This document shows positions 8,814 through 17,945 of a DNA stretch of 64,000 nt, in pieces (positions within the stretch are counted from its first letter, which is position 1; each line of letters begins with the position of its first letter). The position numbers were made by a program, and so were the translations under genes. The notes beneath the pieces were generated by a model that worked only from the letters and a program-made list of their open reading frames with translations, had not been told where the DNA came from and searched no databases. Origin of the DNA: Pseudomonadota bacterium (GTDB taxonomy: Bacteria > Myxococcota_A > UBA796 > CAJQPC01); assembly GCA_024228935.1 (NCBI GenBank), contig JAAESX010000022.1, positions 1-64,000 of the forward strand, given 5' to 3'.

Positions 8814-9752
8814 GTGTGGTCCCTGCTCACCTCGTTGGTCCTGGCGCAGCCCGGGTGGTCCGAGCTCGAGACCCCCGAGCCTGTCCGGGCCCAACCGGTC
8901 CAGCGGCACCGCGAGCTGATGGCCGAGGCGACGGCTGGGAAGGGGGCCAGCCCGGTCTTCCGCGAGCCGTGGTCGCGGATGGAGGTGGACCTCACGATCC
9001 AGTCCTATGGACACGAGGCGATGTGGCTGCCGGATGGGACCCAGGAGCGGTACCGGGACCTGTCCTTCGCCGCCGCGACCATCGGGGTCGAGCGGCTGGT
9101 CAACGAGTGGGTCGATCAGAGCGACGTGCTGGTAGGGGCTCGGTACGGCGTGCGCTCCGTCATCGGGCCGAACCTGGTCGTGGAGAAGCGGGCCAAGGGA
9201 GCGCGGGTCCGCGTCAACGAGATGCCCCAGCACCGGTACGGGAAGGTGCGGTCGGCCCAGCTCGAGCGTCCCGAGCTCGGGCCCAAGATCGCGTGTGTTC
9301 GGGTCGGAGCAGGCTCTCGCCTGCTGACCGAGGACTTCCTGGCGGACGAGGGAAGCATCGGCGTCGCGTATGGAGCCTACGTCCAGGTGGACAAGATCGG
9401 CATCGATGCGCTTCGCGTGAACGTCGACGTCGCGAGCTTGCAGCTGGACCGTCGGCGCATCGCGGACCCCAGCGGGGCCTGGTCGATCCAGGGTCGGCAG
9501 CGCATCGCGCCGCGGGTCGCGCTCATCGGCGAGGTCCGGTCACTGACCGGCTCGTACGAACCGGACCGGCTGCGAGGGGTGGCGTCGGTCACGCCTCTGC
9601 TCACCAATCGCCTGTGGCAGGTGAGGGCGATCTCGACCGCCGAGCTCGCCAGCACCGAGCGGAAGGCCGAGCTGCGCGTCTCCTACAACGGCCGCTGGCA
9701 CATGCCGACGGATCCGGGCCGCTACCACGGGGCCACCGCCCACACGAGGTGA
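8814..9752 (+). CDS. Exported protein of unknown function, beta-rich
   Basis: A 312-residue protein with a minimal signal peptide (MWSLLTSLVLAQP). The rest alternates short polar and hydrophobic strands (VEVDLTIQSYGHEAM, RVALIGEVRSLTGSYEP, LWQVRAISTAELAS), as in small outer-membrane barrels, and ends without a terminal aromatic residue. It diverges from the Wzi-like gene with 47 bp between starts; GTG start preceded by AGGAG at short spacing. Its 3' end runs 31 bp into the decayed CPBP remnant on the other strand, so the original C-terminus may have been altered by the rearrangement there. No family recognised. Confidence 0.65.
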   Translation: MWSLLTSLVLAQPGWSELETPEPVRAQPVQRHRELMAEATAGKGASPVFREPWSRMEVDLTIQSYGHEAMWLPDGTQERYRDLSFAAATIGVERLVNEWVDQSDVLVGARYGVRSVIGPNLVVEKRAKGARVRVNEMPQHRYGKVRSAQLERPELGPKIACVRVGAGSRLLTEDFLADEGSIGVAYGAYVQVDKIGIDALRVNVDVASLQLDRRRIADPSGAWSIQGRQRIAPRVALIGEVRSLTGSYEPDRLRGVASVTPLLTNRLWQVRAISTAELASTERKAELRVSYNGRWHMPTDPGRYHGATAHTR

Positions 9753-10106
9753 GCCGCGACGGCCGATCCGCTGCTGTAGTAGCCCGCGGAAGAACAGCTC
9801 GTGGCCGAGCGCGACGGCCACGGCAACGAGAGGGAGGCCGGGGGCCAGGCCATCGGACAGGCGGTCGCCGGCAGCGACCATCCAGTCGGTCTCCGCCCAG
9901 GGGATGGCCAAGGAGACGAGGTCTGTGACGGCGAGCACCGCCCCGCTGGCCACTCCAGCGAGCACTCCAGCTCGACTCCATCGGAGCGGCGCCATGGGCC
10001 CGCGGACCCACTCGATGCCCGCGACGAGAGCCAGCGCCACACCGCCGAGCGCGACGCCAAGATGGCGGGGGAGCGAGTCGGCCAGCGCCGCGTTGCCGGC
10101 GGCGGT
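9722..10106 (-). pseudogene. Remnant of CPBP intramembrane protease domain
   Basis: Directly after the stop of permease 2, and in the same frame, the DNA encodes membrane helices and CPBP motif 1 (GHELFFRGLLQQ, from the family EExxxR pattern with the first Glu as His). The frame then loses similarity, and a different frame supplies GSAVAAHLVWAVAPW and a stop, which looks like CPBP motif 3 at the C-terminus. The part between motifs 1 and 3, including motif 2, is missing. The simplest reading is an out-of-frame internal deletion in the CPBP half of what is a permease-CPBP fusion in many bacteria. An assembly error cannot be excluded. Confidence 0.6.
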
Positions 10107-11096
10107 TCATGCGACGGGACCGACCACCGGGAGCCACCACAGGAGCCCGGCCATCGCGATGAGTCCTGCCGAGTCGCCGATGCGCTCGCGTCGCAGGCCG
10201 ACCTCGGTCAGGTCCCGCGCCGTCCAGGCCAGGAGACCGACCACCGCGGCCAGGGATCCGGCCCAGGCTGCCGTGAGCGGCAGGGCGCCGACGAAGACGT
10301 CGCCGGCGACCAGGAGCGCTCCGCCCAGCGGGACCAGGGCGCCCAGCGCCGGGTGAACCGTCCCGAGCGCGTAGGCGGCGACGAGCAGGGTCACCGAGGT
10401 CACCGGCAGGACGCGCATGGTCCGTGTCGCCCCGGCGATCTCGTCGGCCGCGCCTCGCCCGAGCCACAGCCCGAACGCCACGGCGACGCCGGCCACCGGT
10501 GGCAGGGCCAGAGGCCAGACCCCCACGTCCTGGCTGCCGTCGAGCATGCCCATCGCCGCCACGATGGCGGTCATCGTTGTCGTGGCCAGCGTCCACGCGA
10601 GCCACTTTCCGGTGATCAGCTCCGCCCGGGAGACACCCGCCGTGAGGAGGGTCTCCAGGGTCCCGCGCTGTCGCTCGCCGGGGAGGGACTCGGCGAGCGG
10701 ACCGGTCAGGAGCGAGATGGCGAGCAGCGCCACGAGCAGGGACCGGCCCGGCATCCGCCGCTCTTCGCCCTCTCTCAGGATGGTGACGCCGACACCACCC
10801 AGGCCATCGAGCGCGGCTCGCAGAGGGACCGACACGCGGCCTCCGCGCAGCACGACGGGGTCTTCGCCTGAGAGCTGGATCGGGGAGCGCGGGCGGAACT
10901 CGATCTGGTCCTCGAGCGCTGCGGGGATCTCTCCTCCGGCGCGGGCCATCTCCGCTGTCGGAGAGCTCGGCAGCGGAAGGGCCCCCGCCGGGAGCAGCAG
11001 CGCCAGCGCGATGGCGGGCAGGCGCCACCACGACTTGCCGGCGTGCACCAGGCGCAGGTCACGCCAGGCGATGTGGAGGATGCGGCGCCACCTCAT
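10107..11096 (-). CDS. ABC-2 type permease (second permease of a NatAB/CPBP-like exporter)
   Basis: A 329-residue membrane protein starting MRWRRILHIAWRDLRLVHAG, with an extracytoplasmic domain after TM1 and about five further helices, including SLLVALLAISLLTGPLAESLPGE and the conserved ERQRGTLETLLTAGVSRAEL cytoplasmic segment typical of ABC-2 exporters. Its ATG overlaps the stop of the permease 1 remnant (ATGA). A single TGA separates it in frame from the CPBP remnant. The gene itself is open and intact, but since both its ATPase and its partner permease look broken, the transporter is probably not functional. Confidence 0.7.
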   Translation of the reverse strand: MRWRRILHIAWRDLRLVHAGKSWWRLPAIALALLLPAGALPLPSSPTAEMARAGGEIPAALEDQIEFRPRSPIQLSGEDPVVLRGGRVSVPLRAALDGLGGVGVTILREGEERRMPGRSLLVALLAISLLTGPLAESLPGERQRGTLETLLTAGVSRAELITGKWLAWTLATTTMTAIVAAMGMLDGSQDVGVWPLALPPVAGVAVAFGLWLGRGAADEIAGATRTMRVLPVTSVTLLVAAYALGTVHPALGALVPLGGALLVAGDVFVGALPLTAAWAGSLAAVVGLLAWTARDLTEVGLRRERIGDSAGLIAMAGLLWWLPVVGPVA

Positions 11097-11880
11097 CGGC
11101 AGGACCGGGCGAAGCGCCAGCAGGCCAGGGCCGCGAGCAGCACGGTTCCGGCGGCGACCACGACGCTCGGCGTGTCGCCTCGGATCAGCGCGCCCAGGCT
11201 GGCGATGGGCAGGTGCGCGCCGACTTGGGGGAAGGCCCAGCCCAGGCCGAGGAGCCCCATGGCCAGGCTGATGCCGCGAGCGAGTGGGCCCGACAACGTC
11301 TCGCCGCCGCCGGACATCGCGCCCAGCCCGATGGCCGCTCCGGAGACACCCGCCGCTGCGCCGGCGACGCACCAGGACAGCGCCGCGTCGACGCCCATCA
11401 GAGTGTGGATGAGGGCGACCGACAGCGTCAGTCCGAGCGCGAGGAGGATGCCGCTGGCCGTCAGCCGGGTCGCGGCGTGTACCCAGTCCGGCAGCGGCAG
11501 GGCGCGCTCGGCCTCGAGGGTGCCGTCGTCGCGGTCGCGCAGCAGGCTCCCGGCGCCGAAGACGACGCCGTACAGGGTGAACGGGACGCCCAGGAGACCG
11601 ACCAGCACGCCGGTCATCTGGCCCGTTCGCGCGTCCCGTCCGGACAGCGGCGGCACCTCGAGGCGCCAGCGCGCTTCGGCGTGGTCTCGCAGGACCGACT
11701 CGGCGAGCAGGCTGTCGCGGCCGCTGTGACGCACCGCCAGGACCCCTTCGCCGTCCTGGCTCCACGCCGCTCGGTCCGCCTCGCCCTCGGTGAACCGATG
11801 CCCCGGGTCCTTCACCCGGTCGACCACCAGCCCGGCTTCCTCGAGGGCATCCGCAAGCTCCAGGTCCGTGACGGCCCGCG
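11093..11880 (-). pseudogene. N-terminally truncated ABC-2 permease 1
   Basis: This frame encodes the middle and end of an ABC-2 permease: the end of an extracellular domain (LELADALEEAGLVVDRVKDP), helices around GVLVGLLGVPFTLYGVVF, the cytoplasmic DRDDGTLEAERALPLPDWV segment, and several C-terminal helices. The expected N-terminus with TM1 is absent. The preceding DNA is the ATPase gene in another frame, and no start codon with a ribosome site serves this part. It therefore looks like one product of a deletion that removed the 3' end of the ATPase gene and the 5' end of this gene. Confidence 0.6.
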
Positions 11881-12482
11881 ACCTGGTCGACCTCGCCGAG
11901 GATGTGGGAGCTGAGCAGGACCGCTCGCCCCTCTTCCGCCAGCGAGCGGATCCGCCCGAGCACATCGCGGGGCCCTTGGACGTCCAGTCCGTCGGTCGGC
12001 TCGTCGAGCAGCAACAGGCGAGGGGAGTGGACGAGCGCTCGCGCGAGCACTACCCGGCGCTTCATGCCAGTCGAGAGCTGGCCACACGGGGTGTCGGCGA
12101 ACCCGGAAGCGCCCAGCCGCTCGAGCAGATCGTCGCTGCGCTCGCGGGCCTGGTCGACCCCCTGGATGCTGGCGAACAGCCGCACGGCTTCGCGCGGTGT
12201 CAGGCGCGGCGGGAGTCCGGCTTCGGCCGGAACGTACGCGAGCATCGAGCGGGCGCGAACCGGCTCCGCGACGAGATCCACGCCGTCGAGCTCGATGCGT
12301 TCGCTGTCGGGCCGCAGGAGCGTCGCCAGCATGCGGAACGTCGTGGTCTTGCCGGCCCCGTTCGGGCCCAGCAACGCGAACACCTCGCCTGCCTCGACGG
12401 TCAGCGACAGCGCGTCCACCGCCTTGACCTCGCCCCGGGCCGGGTCCGCAAAGGTCCGTGTCAGCTCGGTCGCACGCAGCAC
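11881..12482 (-). pseudogene. ABC transporter ATPase truncated after the H-loop
   Basis: GTG start. The first 202 residues are a normal NatA-type ATPase: Walker A GPNGAGKTTT (about 39-48), signature LSTGMKRR, Walker B LLLLDEPTDGLD and H-loop SSHILGEVDQV. Immediately after this the reading frame turns into a Gly/Arg-rich composition typical of a wrong frame, while an overlapping frame takes up ABC-2 permease sequence. The usual 40-100 C-terminal residues are missing. The junction falls near 11875-11885. It may once have exported a lipid, peptide or drug; now probably inactive. Confidence 0.65.
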
Positions 12483-12520
12483 GGCCGCCAGTCTGCCGGG
12501 CCGCGGTTACTCGCTCGGCG

Positions 12521-14317
12521 ATGCTCCTGTTCGCGCTGTCCTGCGGCCCCTCCGAGCCGCCGCCTCCTCCCGAGCCCGCGCGACTCGTCGTGCTCGGGTT
12601 CGATGGGGTCGATCCAGACCTGGTCGAGAGGTGGTCCGACGACCTGCCCTGGCTCGCCTCGAAGACGGTCCTGGAGCTGCAGACGACGACGCCACCGCAG
12701 TCTCCGGTCGCGTGGACGACGTTCGCGACGGGCACGCTTCCTGGGGACCACGGGATCTTCGACTTCGTCGAGCGCCAGAAGGGCAGCGTGTTCCCGCAGG
12801 TCAGCACCAACAGCTACCGGCCCGCCCGGCTGGGTGCCGACGGGCAGCTCGCTGCGGTCGCTTCGGGGAGCTCGCTCCGGCACGGCGAGACGTTCTGGAA
12901 GACGGCAGCGGACGCCGGCGTACCCGTCACGGCGCTCTGGGTGCCGTACTCGTTCCCGCCCGAGGACCTCGGCCCGAACGGTCGGATGGTCTCCGGCCTC
13001 GGCACCCCCGACCTCCGCCTCACCAACGGGTCCAGCTCGCTCTTCACGAGCAAGCGCGCCGACACGCGTGTCTCCGGCGCGGAGCTCGTCCCGCTCGAGC
13101 GCCTCGGCGACCGCTACCGGGGCGTGCTGGTGGGGCCGACGGTCCCCGGGCACGGCACCAGCGGGCTCGGCCTGGACTTCCAGGTGGACCGCGGGACGCG
13201 CTCGGTCTCCTTCACGCTCCACGCCGAGGACCACGTCCTGGGCGAAGGCGAGGTCTCCGACTGGCTCACGGTCCGCTTCCCGCTGGGGACCGAGATCGAC
13301 GCCTGGGCCCAGGTCCGTATCGAGGTCGTCGAGGCGTTCAACGAGCTCGAGCTCTACATCACCCCGCTGTCGATCCACCCCAACCAGCCGTGGCTCCGGT
13401 TCACCTCGCCGGGCGGCTACGGCGCCGACCTGCGCATGCGGCACGGCGCCTTCCCGACGGTCGGCTGGGTGCACGACACCTCGGCGCTCCAGGCCGGCCT
13501 CATCGACGAAGAGCGATTCCTGCGGCAGGCCGACGAGACGTTCGATGCCCGCGTCGCCATCGCTCGCGAGGAGCTGAGCCGGCAGGACGGCGGCCTGTTC
13601 ATGGCGGTCTTCACAGCCACCGATCGGGTCAGCCACATGACCTGGGGCGGGGACCTTGCGCACGTGAAGGCCCGCTATGTCGAGATGGACGAGGCGCTCG
13701 CGGCGTTCTCCTCGGACCTGCGGCCTCAGGACACGTTGGTGGTGCTCAGTGACCATGGCTTCCACGGCTACGAGAAGACGGTCCACACCAACGCGGTCCT
13801 GCGCGAGGCCGGTCTCCTGGTGCTGGATGGCGGCGCGATCGAGGGCTCGTTGTTGTCGGGCTCGATCGACTTCAGCCAGACCCGCGCGTGGTCGATGGGC
13901 ACCGGGCAGGTCTACCTGAACGACCCGACGGCGGCAGATGAGGTCCGCTCGGCGCTCGAGGCGTTCGAGGTGGACGGCGTGCACCCCATCTCGGTCCGGG
14001 CCCGCGACGCGGTCTGGTCCGGGGGCGCCGTGGACGAGGCGCCGGATCTGCGGCTCGAGTTCGCGCCTGGCTGGGGCAGCTCGCGCGCGACGCGTCTGGG
14101 GGGTGTGGCGGCGCCGACCTGGGCTCCAGCCGAGGGCGCCTGGTCCGGCGACCACGCCGAGGCGCCGGCGGATGAAACCGCGGGGATGCTGGTCGCGGAT
14201 GGCCTGTCTGGGCCCGTGCACATCGTGGACGTCGCTCCGACGCTCCTTTTCCTGTTGGGCGTGCCCGTCCCGACGCACTACACGGGCACCGTTGTGACGA
14301 ATTCTGGAGACAGATGA
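12521..14317 (+). CDS. Alkaline-phosphatase-superfamily phosphodiesterase lipoprotein
   Basis: A 598-residue protein. A very short lipoprotein signal (MLLFALSC, Cys8) is followed by a Pro-rich spacer and then a type I phosphodiesterase/nucleotide pyrophosphatase fold. Metal-site motifs are visible: LGFDGVDP (first Asp), TPPQSPVAWTTFATG (Thr or Ser nucleophile region), FTATDRVSHMTW and VLSDHGFHGYEK (Asp-His pair), and a late His near HIVDVAPTLL. An insertion of about 100 residues between the nucleophile and second metal motif is beta-rich. Its stop overlaps the start of the next hydrolase (ATGA), so the two are co-translated. Substrate unknown; phosphonolipid, nucleotide or glycan phosphoesters are possible. 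Confidence 0.8.
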   Translation: MLLFALSCGPSEPPPPPEPARLVVLGFDGVDPDLVERWSDDLPWLASKTVLELQTTTPPQSPVAWTTFATGTLPGDHGIFDFVERQKGSVFPQVSTNSYRPARLGADGQLAAVASGSSLRHGETFWKTAADAGVPVTALWVPYSFPPEDLGPNGRMVSGLGTPDLRLTNGSSSLFTSKRADTRVSGAELVPLERLGDRYRGVLVGPTVPGHGTSGLGLDFQVDRGTRSVSFTLHAEDHVLGEGEVSDWLTVRFPLGTEIDAWAQVRIEVVEAFNELELYITPLSIHPNQPWLRFTSPGGYGADLRMRHGAFPTVGWVHDTSALQAGLIDEERFLRQADETFDARVAIAREELSRQDGGLFMAVFTATDRVSHMTWGGDLAHVKARYVEMDEALAAFSSDLRPQDTLVVLSDHGFHGYEKTVHTNAVLREAGLLVLDGGAIEGSLLSGSIDFSQTRAWSMGTGQVYLNDPTAADEVRSALEAFEVDGVHPISVRARDAVWSGGAVDEAPDLRLEFAPGWGSSRATRLGGVAAPTWAPAEGAWSGDHAEAPADETAGMLVADGLSGPVHIVDVAPTLLFLLGVPVPTHYTGTVVTNSGDR

Positions 14318-16305
14318 TGATGCGGAAGCTCCTGATCGGCGTGCAGGCCGGCGTCCTGGGCGGCGCCACGGTCGGTGTGATCGAGGCGGTCTACCTCCTC
14401 TCCTCGGCCGGCGATGCCAGCGACTACGTCGCGCTCGTCTACGCCTCGGTCCTCTACGCCTGCATCGGCCTCGGCCAAGGCGTCGGCCTGGGCGTGGTCC
14501 TCGCCGTGCTCTCGAAGGTCTGGAAGGGCCTGACCGACGAGCGAGCCTGGGCGTTGGCCTACCTCGGCGCGTTCTGTTCGCTCGCGCTCGTCATCACGAT
14601 GTTCCTCGCGAACAAGGTCGTGTACGCCGAGCAGGGCGTCCCCATGAGCGGAAAGCTCATGATCCTGGGCGGCTACGGTCTCGACTTCCTCATCGGCATG
14701 TGGCTCCTGCCCATCCTGCTCGAGAAGACCCCGCTGCGGATCCTGCTGCAGCCCAAGGGGAGCGCCGCCGCGTACGGCCTGCTGGTCGTGATCTGCGGCA
14801 TCTTCAGCTTCGCCGCCGGCGGCAGCGCGGATGTGGCCCCCGAGCGGATGAACCGCTCGCAGGCGGACCTCGCCGAGCGTCCCAACGTGCTGCTCATCGT
14901 CGTGGACACGCTCCGCGCCGACTACCTGCAGCCGTACGACGACAGCCACTCGACGCCCACCATCCAGGCGCTCGCTGACGACGGCATCGTCTTCGAGCGA
15001 GCGCACGCGAACGCCTCTTGGACGCGCGCCAGCTTCGCCAACATGTACACGTCGATGATCCCCTCGACGCACACCACGGCGCTGAAGTCGTCGCGTCTCC
15101 CGGACGACGTCGTCACGCTCGCCGAGGTCATGCAGGGCCACGACTACGCGACCGGCGGCCTGCCGAACAACACCAACGTGACCGGCACCTTCGGCTTCGC
15201 CCAGGGCTTCGACCACTACCCGTACCTGTCGCCGAACCTGCCCTTCGGGGCGACCGAGTCGGTGTACCAGCTGTCGATGTACAGCGTGCTCCGCAAGGTC
15301 GGCGAGCGCATGAAGGGCGACTCGCACGTCGTCGAGGACTTCTACCAGGGGGCTCCGGCCGCCATCACGAAGGCCGAGGAGTTCATCGACGTGCAGGCGG
15401 AGGACCGGTGGTTCCTCATGATGCACCTGATGGAGCCGCACGACCCCTACTTCGAGCGTCCCTACAACGGCACCGCGTACGGCCGCGCCGAGCACGAGGT
15501 CCCCGAGGTCGAGAAGCTCGACTACCTGAAGGAGACCTACGCGACCGAGATCTCGCACATGGATGCCGACCTGGCCGCGTTCTTCGACGCGATGAAGGCC
15601 GATGGCAGCTACGACGACACGCTCATCATCCTGACCGCGGACCATGGCGAAGAGTTCATGGAGCACGACGGGTGGTGGCACGGCACGACGCTGTTCCAGG
15701 AGCAGATCCACGTGCCGCTCATCGTGAAGCTCCCGGGTCAGGCTCACGCCGGGACCCGCGCTCCCTGGGTCGTTCGTCACATCGACATCGCCCCGACCAT
15801 CGCCGACCTGGCGGGCGCCGAGCTGCCGGACAGCTGGCAGGGCGCCCCGCTCATCGACGACGACTTCGATGCGTTCGTGACTCCGCCCGAGCCGGTCTAC
15901 GAGTCCGACGAGAACGGCGACTTCACGGGCGAGCCCGTCGAGGTCCCGCCCGAGGTGGCTGGAACGGCCATCGACGGTCGCGACTTCGACCGCATCGTGC
16001 TCGCCGAAGAGGACTTCGAGGGCAACCAGGTCATCGCGCTTCGTCGCGGCGACTGGAAGATGCAGCGCGCCAACGACGGCAACCCGCGCGGCCTGGACAC
16101 CGAGGCCCTGTACGACCTGCAGTTCGATGCGGGCGAGCAGAAGAACGAGCGCCAGTCGAGCTCGAAGACCTACGCCGAGCTGGACGAGGAAGCCAAGAAG
16201 CAGCTGATGACGGCTTCCGGTGTCGCGGTGCAGGCGGCCGAGACCGAGATGGACGCTGCGACCATCAAGCAGCTCTGCAACCTGGGCTACATGGACTGCG
16301 ACTGA
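14314..16305 (+). CDS. Membrane-anchored sulfatase-like hydrolase
   Basis: A 663-residue protein with about five N-terminal membrane helices (residues 5-30, 42-65, 80-105, 115-135, 148-170) followed by a periplasmic sulfatase/alkaline-phosphatase domain. Motifs: NVLLIVVDTLRADYL (metal Asp pair), HANASWTRASFANMYTS (nucleophile region), HLMEPHDPYF, and ILTADHGEEFMEHDGWWHG. The formylglycine signature C/S-x-P-x-R is absent; the sequence around SWTR suits a Thr nucleophile instead, so it may be a phospho- or phosphoethanolamine-type transferase/hydrolase rather than a true sulfatase. Overlaps the previous gene by ATGA. Confidence 0.82.
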   Translation: MMMRKLLIGVQAGVLGGATVGVIEAVYLLSSAGDASDYVALVYASVLYACIGLGQGVGLGVVLAVLSKVWKGLTDERAWALAYLGAFCSLALVITMFLANKVVYAEQGVPMSGKLMILGGYGLDFLIGMWLLPILLEKTPLRILLQPKGSAAAYGLLVVICGIFSFAAGGSADVAPERMNRSQADLAERPNVLLIVVDTLRADYLQPYDDSHSTPTIQALADDGIVFERAHANASWTRASFANMYTSMIPSTHTTALKSSRLPDDVVTLAEVMQGHDYATGGLPNNTNVTGTFGFAQGFDHYPYLSPNLPFGATESVYQLSMYSVLRKVGERMKGDSHVVEDFYQGAPAAITKAEEFIDVQAEDRWFLMMHLMEPHDPYFERPYNGTAYGRAEHEVPEVEKLDYLKETYATEISHMDADLAAFFDAMKADGSYDDTLIILTADHGEEFMEHDGWWHGTTLFQEQIHVPLIVKLPGQAHAGTRAPWVVRHIDIAPTIADLAGAELPDSWQGAPLIDDDFDAFVTPPEPVYESDENGDFTGEPVEVPPEVAGTAIDGRDFDRIVLAEEDFEGNQVIALRRGDWKMQRANDGNPRGLDTEALYDLQFDAGEQKNERQSSSKTYAELDEEAKKQLMTASGVAVQAAETEMDAATIKQLCNLGYMDCD

Positions 16306-16316
16306 GTCTCTCGCTT

Positions 16317-16338
16317 CGAGGTCCGCAGCGCGACCTCG
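16317..16338. terminator. Hairpin between convergent genes
   Basis: CGAGGTC and GACCTCG form a perfect 7-bp stem with an 8-nt loop in the 39-bp gap between the sulfatase-like gene and the RCC1 lipoprotein gene. There is no T-tract on either side, but position and symmetry suit a bidirectional transcription end. Confidence 0.45.
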
Positions 16339-16344
16339 CGGTGT

Positions 16345-17214
16345 TCAGGGGGGCGGTGGGGTGAGGTTGCCCATCTCTCCCGATCCCCAGCAGGTGAGCA
16401 GCCCGTCGCCGTCCAGTGCGCACGCGTGGGACTCGCCGACGGCCACCTCGGTGAACACGCCGTCGGGCACCTCGTTGATGCCACTCTCGTCGTCGCCCCA
16501 GCACGCGACGGCGCCGCTCGTGTCCACGGCGCAGGCGTTCCACCAGCCGACCGAGACCTGGGAGAACGCGCCCCCGGGTGCCAGCGTTTCCCCCTCGGTG
16601 TCCGCGCCCCAGCAGGCCAGCGCGCCGTCGGTCCCAACCGCACACGCTGTGTCCCAGCCGACGTCCAGCTGGGTGAACTCGACGTCCTCGGGGGCGTCGA
16701 GGCGCCCGTAGCCAGCGGACCACCAGCACGCGGCCTTGCCCGTGATGCGCAGGCCGCAGCCGTGCCGGTACCCCAGTCGCACCTCCTCGAACGAGCCGGC
16801 GGGCGGGTCGAGCAGGTCCGCCTCGTCCGCGCCCCAGCAGACCAGGGACTTGTCGGCCAGGTCGACGCCACAGCTGAACCCGTCGCCAGCCGCGATGGCG
16901 GAGAGCCCGGCGGCCGGTGGATCGGTCGGCGCGTCATCGCCCCAGCAGGCGAACGTCCCGTCCTCGGCGACCGCGCAGGCGTTCTCCTCGCTGGCGTCCA
17001 CCTGGATGAAGCTGCCCTCGGGCGAGGGGCTGCGTCCCAGGCTCGAGTAGCTGGGGCCGAAGCAGCCGGCGCTGCCGTCCGAGTGGAGCACGCAGGTCGC
17101 TTCGATCTGGGTTCGCACCGCGGTCCACGCTCCGGGCGCCTCGGAGTCCGGGGTGGCGCTGTCGGGTTCGTTCGAGCCGACCAGGCCGGAGCAGGCGAGC
17201 AGGAGAAAGGTCAT
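16345..17214 (-). CDS. RCC1-like beta-propeller lipoprotein
   Basis: A 289-residue lipoprotein with a minimal signal (MTFLLLAC, Cys8). After a short linker it consists of seven RCC1-type blades, each ending in a CWG-like motif (CFG, CWG, CWG, CWW, CWG, CWG, CWG) preceded by a Cys-containing strand such as ACAVDTSGAVACWG. Each blade thus has a Cys pair that could form an intrablade disulfide. Seven units match a closed seven-bladed propeller. Such proteins are frequent in myxobacterial-type genomes; the ligand is unknown. Stands alone, convergent to the sulfatase-like gene. Confidence 0.85.
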   Translation of the reverse strand: MTFLLLACSGLVGSNEPDSATPDSEAPGAWTAVRTQIEATCVLHSDGSAGCFGPSYSSLGRSPSPEGSFIQVDASEENACAVAEDGTFACWGDDAPTDPPAAGLSAIAAGDGFSCGVDLADKSLVCWGADEADLLDPPAGSFEEVRLGYRHGCGLRITGKAACWWSAGYGRLDAPEDVEFTQLDVGWDTACAVGTDGALACWGADTEGETLAPGGAFSQVSVGWWNACAVDTSGAVACWGDDESGINEVPDGVFTEVAVGESHACALDGDGLLTCWGSGEMGNLTPPPP

Positions 17215-17303
17215 GCCTCGATGATGTCAGGGATGACACTTGCTTACAGGTGGGGCGGGCGCGGATTGCGGTACCGTCCCAGCCGTACCGACTCAGGACC
17301 CTG

Positions 17304-17942
17304 ATGAGCGTTCCGCGCCACATCGCGCTGATCCCGACCGGAACCCGAAGATGGGCCCACTCACGAGACATGGACACCCTCCATGGCCACGCCGTCGGTG
17401 TGTCCGGTCTGGCCGAGGTCGTCGAAGCGGCCTGGCAGGTCGGCGTCGAGTGCGTCACGGTCTGGCTGGGCAACCGGGATGACTTCGAGATCCGACGTCG
17501 CGTCGAGGTCGGCGTCATCGCCGACTGGATGGCGACGGATGGGGCTCGGCTGGTCGAGCAGGCCGGCGCCGCGTGCGAGGTGCTGGGCGAGTGGGAGGAG
17601 GTCTGCCCCCAGATCAACGTCGGCGTCGATCTGCTGCTCGATGCTGCGGGGGACGGGCCTCGCCGCCTTGTGCTCCTTGCCGCCTTCGATGGCCGGCGGG
17701 AGCTGATGGACGCCGCCCGCCGGGTGGACACGCGCGACTCCGGAGCGTTCCAGGCCTCGCTCGCCACAGGACACCTGCCGCCGATGAATCTGGTCATCCG
17801 CATCGGAGATGCAGGCTGCCTGGCCCCCGGCTTCCCGCTGTGGCACCTGGACGGTGCCTTCCTCCACTTCTGCCCGTTCCCGTGGCCGGAGTTCGAGATC
17901 GCCGACCTGCGGAACGCGCTCGAGGCCTGGCGCAACAGCTAG
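17304..17942 (+). CDS. Cis-prenyltransferase (UppS-like) homologue lacking catalytic residues
   Basis: A 212-residue protein with the overall pattern of undecaprenyl diphosphate synthases: HIALIPTGTRRWA at residues 5-17 followed by a His-Gly-His segment and helix (GLAEVVEAAWQVGVECVTVWL), and a C-terminal WPEFEIADLRNALEAW that matches the usual WPDF..ADL.. end. Family enzymes have MDGNGRWA or PDGNRRWA at the N-terminus, where the Asp is catalytic and binds Mg-diphosphate; here it is PTGTRRWA, with Thr replacing both Asp and Asn. The substrate-binding IR-T-GE-R-S motif is also changed (VIRIGDAGCLAPGF). It is therefore probably not a normal prenyl synthase. ATG chosen for the AGGA-containing site before it. 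Confidence 0.75.
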   Translation: MSVPRHIALIPTGTRRWAHSRDMDTLHGHAVGVSGLAEVVEAAWQVGVECVTVWLGNRDDFEIRRRVEVGVIADWMATDGARLVEQAGAACEVLGEWEEVCPQINVGVDLLLDAAGDGPRRLVLLAAFDGRRELMDAARRVDTRDSGAFQASLATGHLPPMNLVIRIGDAGCLAPGFPLWHLDGAFLHFCPFPWPEFEIADLRNALEAWRNS

Positions 17943-17945
17943 CTG

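Noticed and set aside
10107..10109. In-frame TGA between permease 2 and the CPBP half as a second selenocysteine codon
   Set aside because: Relatives of such fusions have no Cys or functional residue there, no SECIS-like loop was recognised downstream, and the CPBP half is itself broken, so loss of function is simpler.
14314..16305. True formylglycine-dependent sulfatase
   Set aside because: The C/S-x-P-x-R signature is missing; the SWTR region fits other alkaline-phosphatase-superfamily enzymes.
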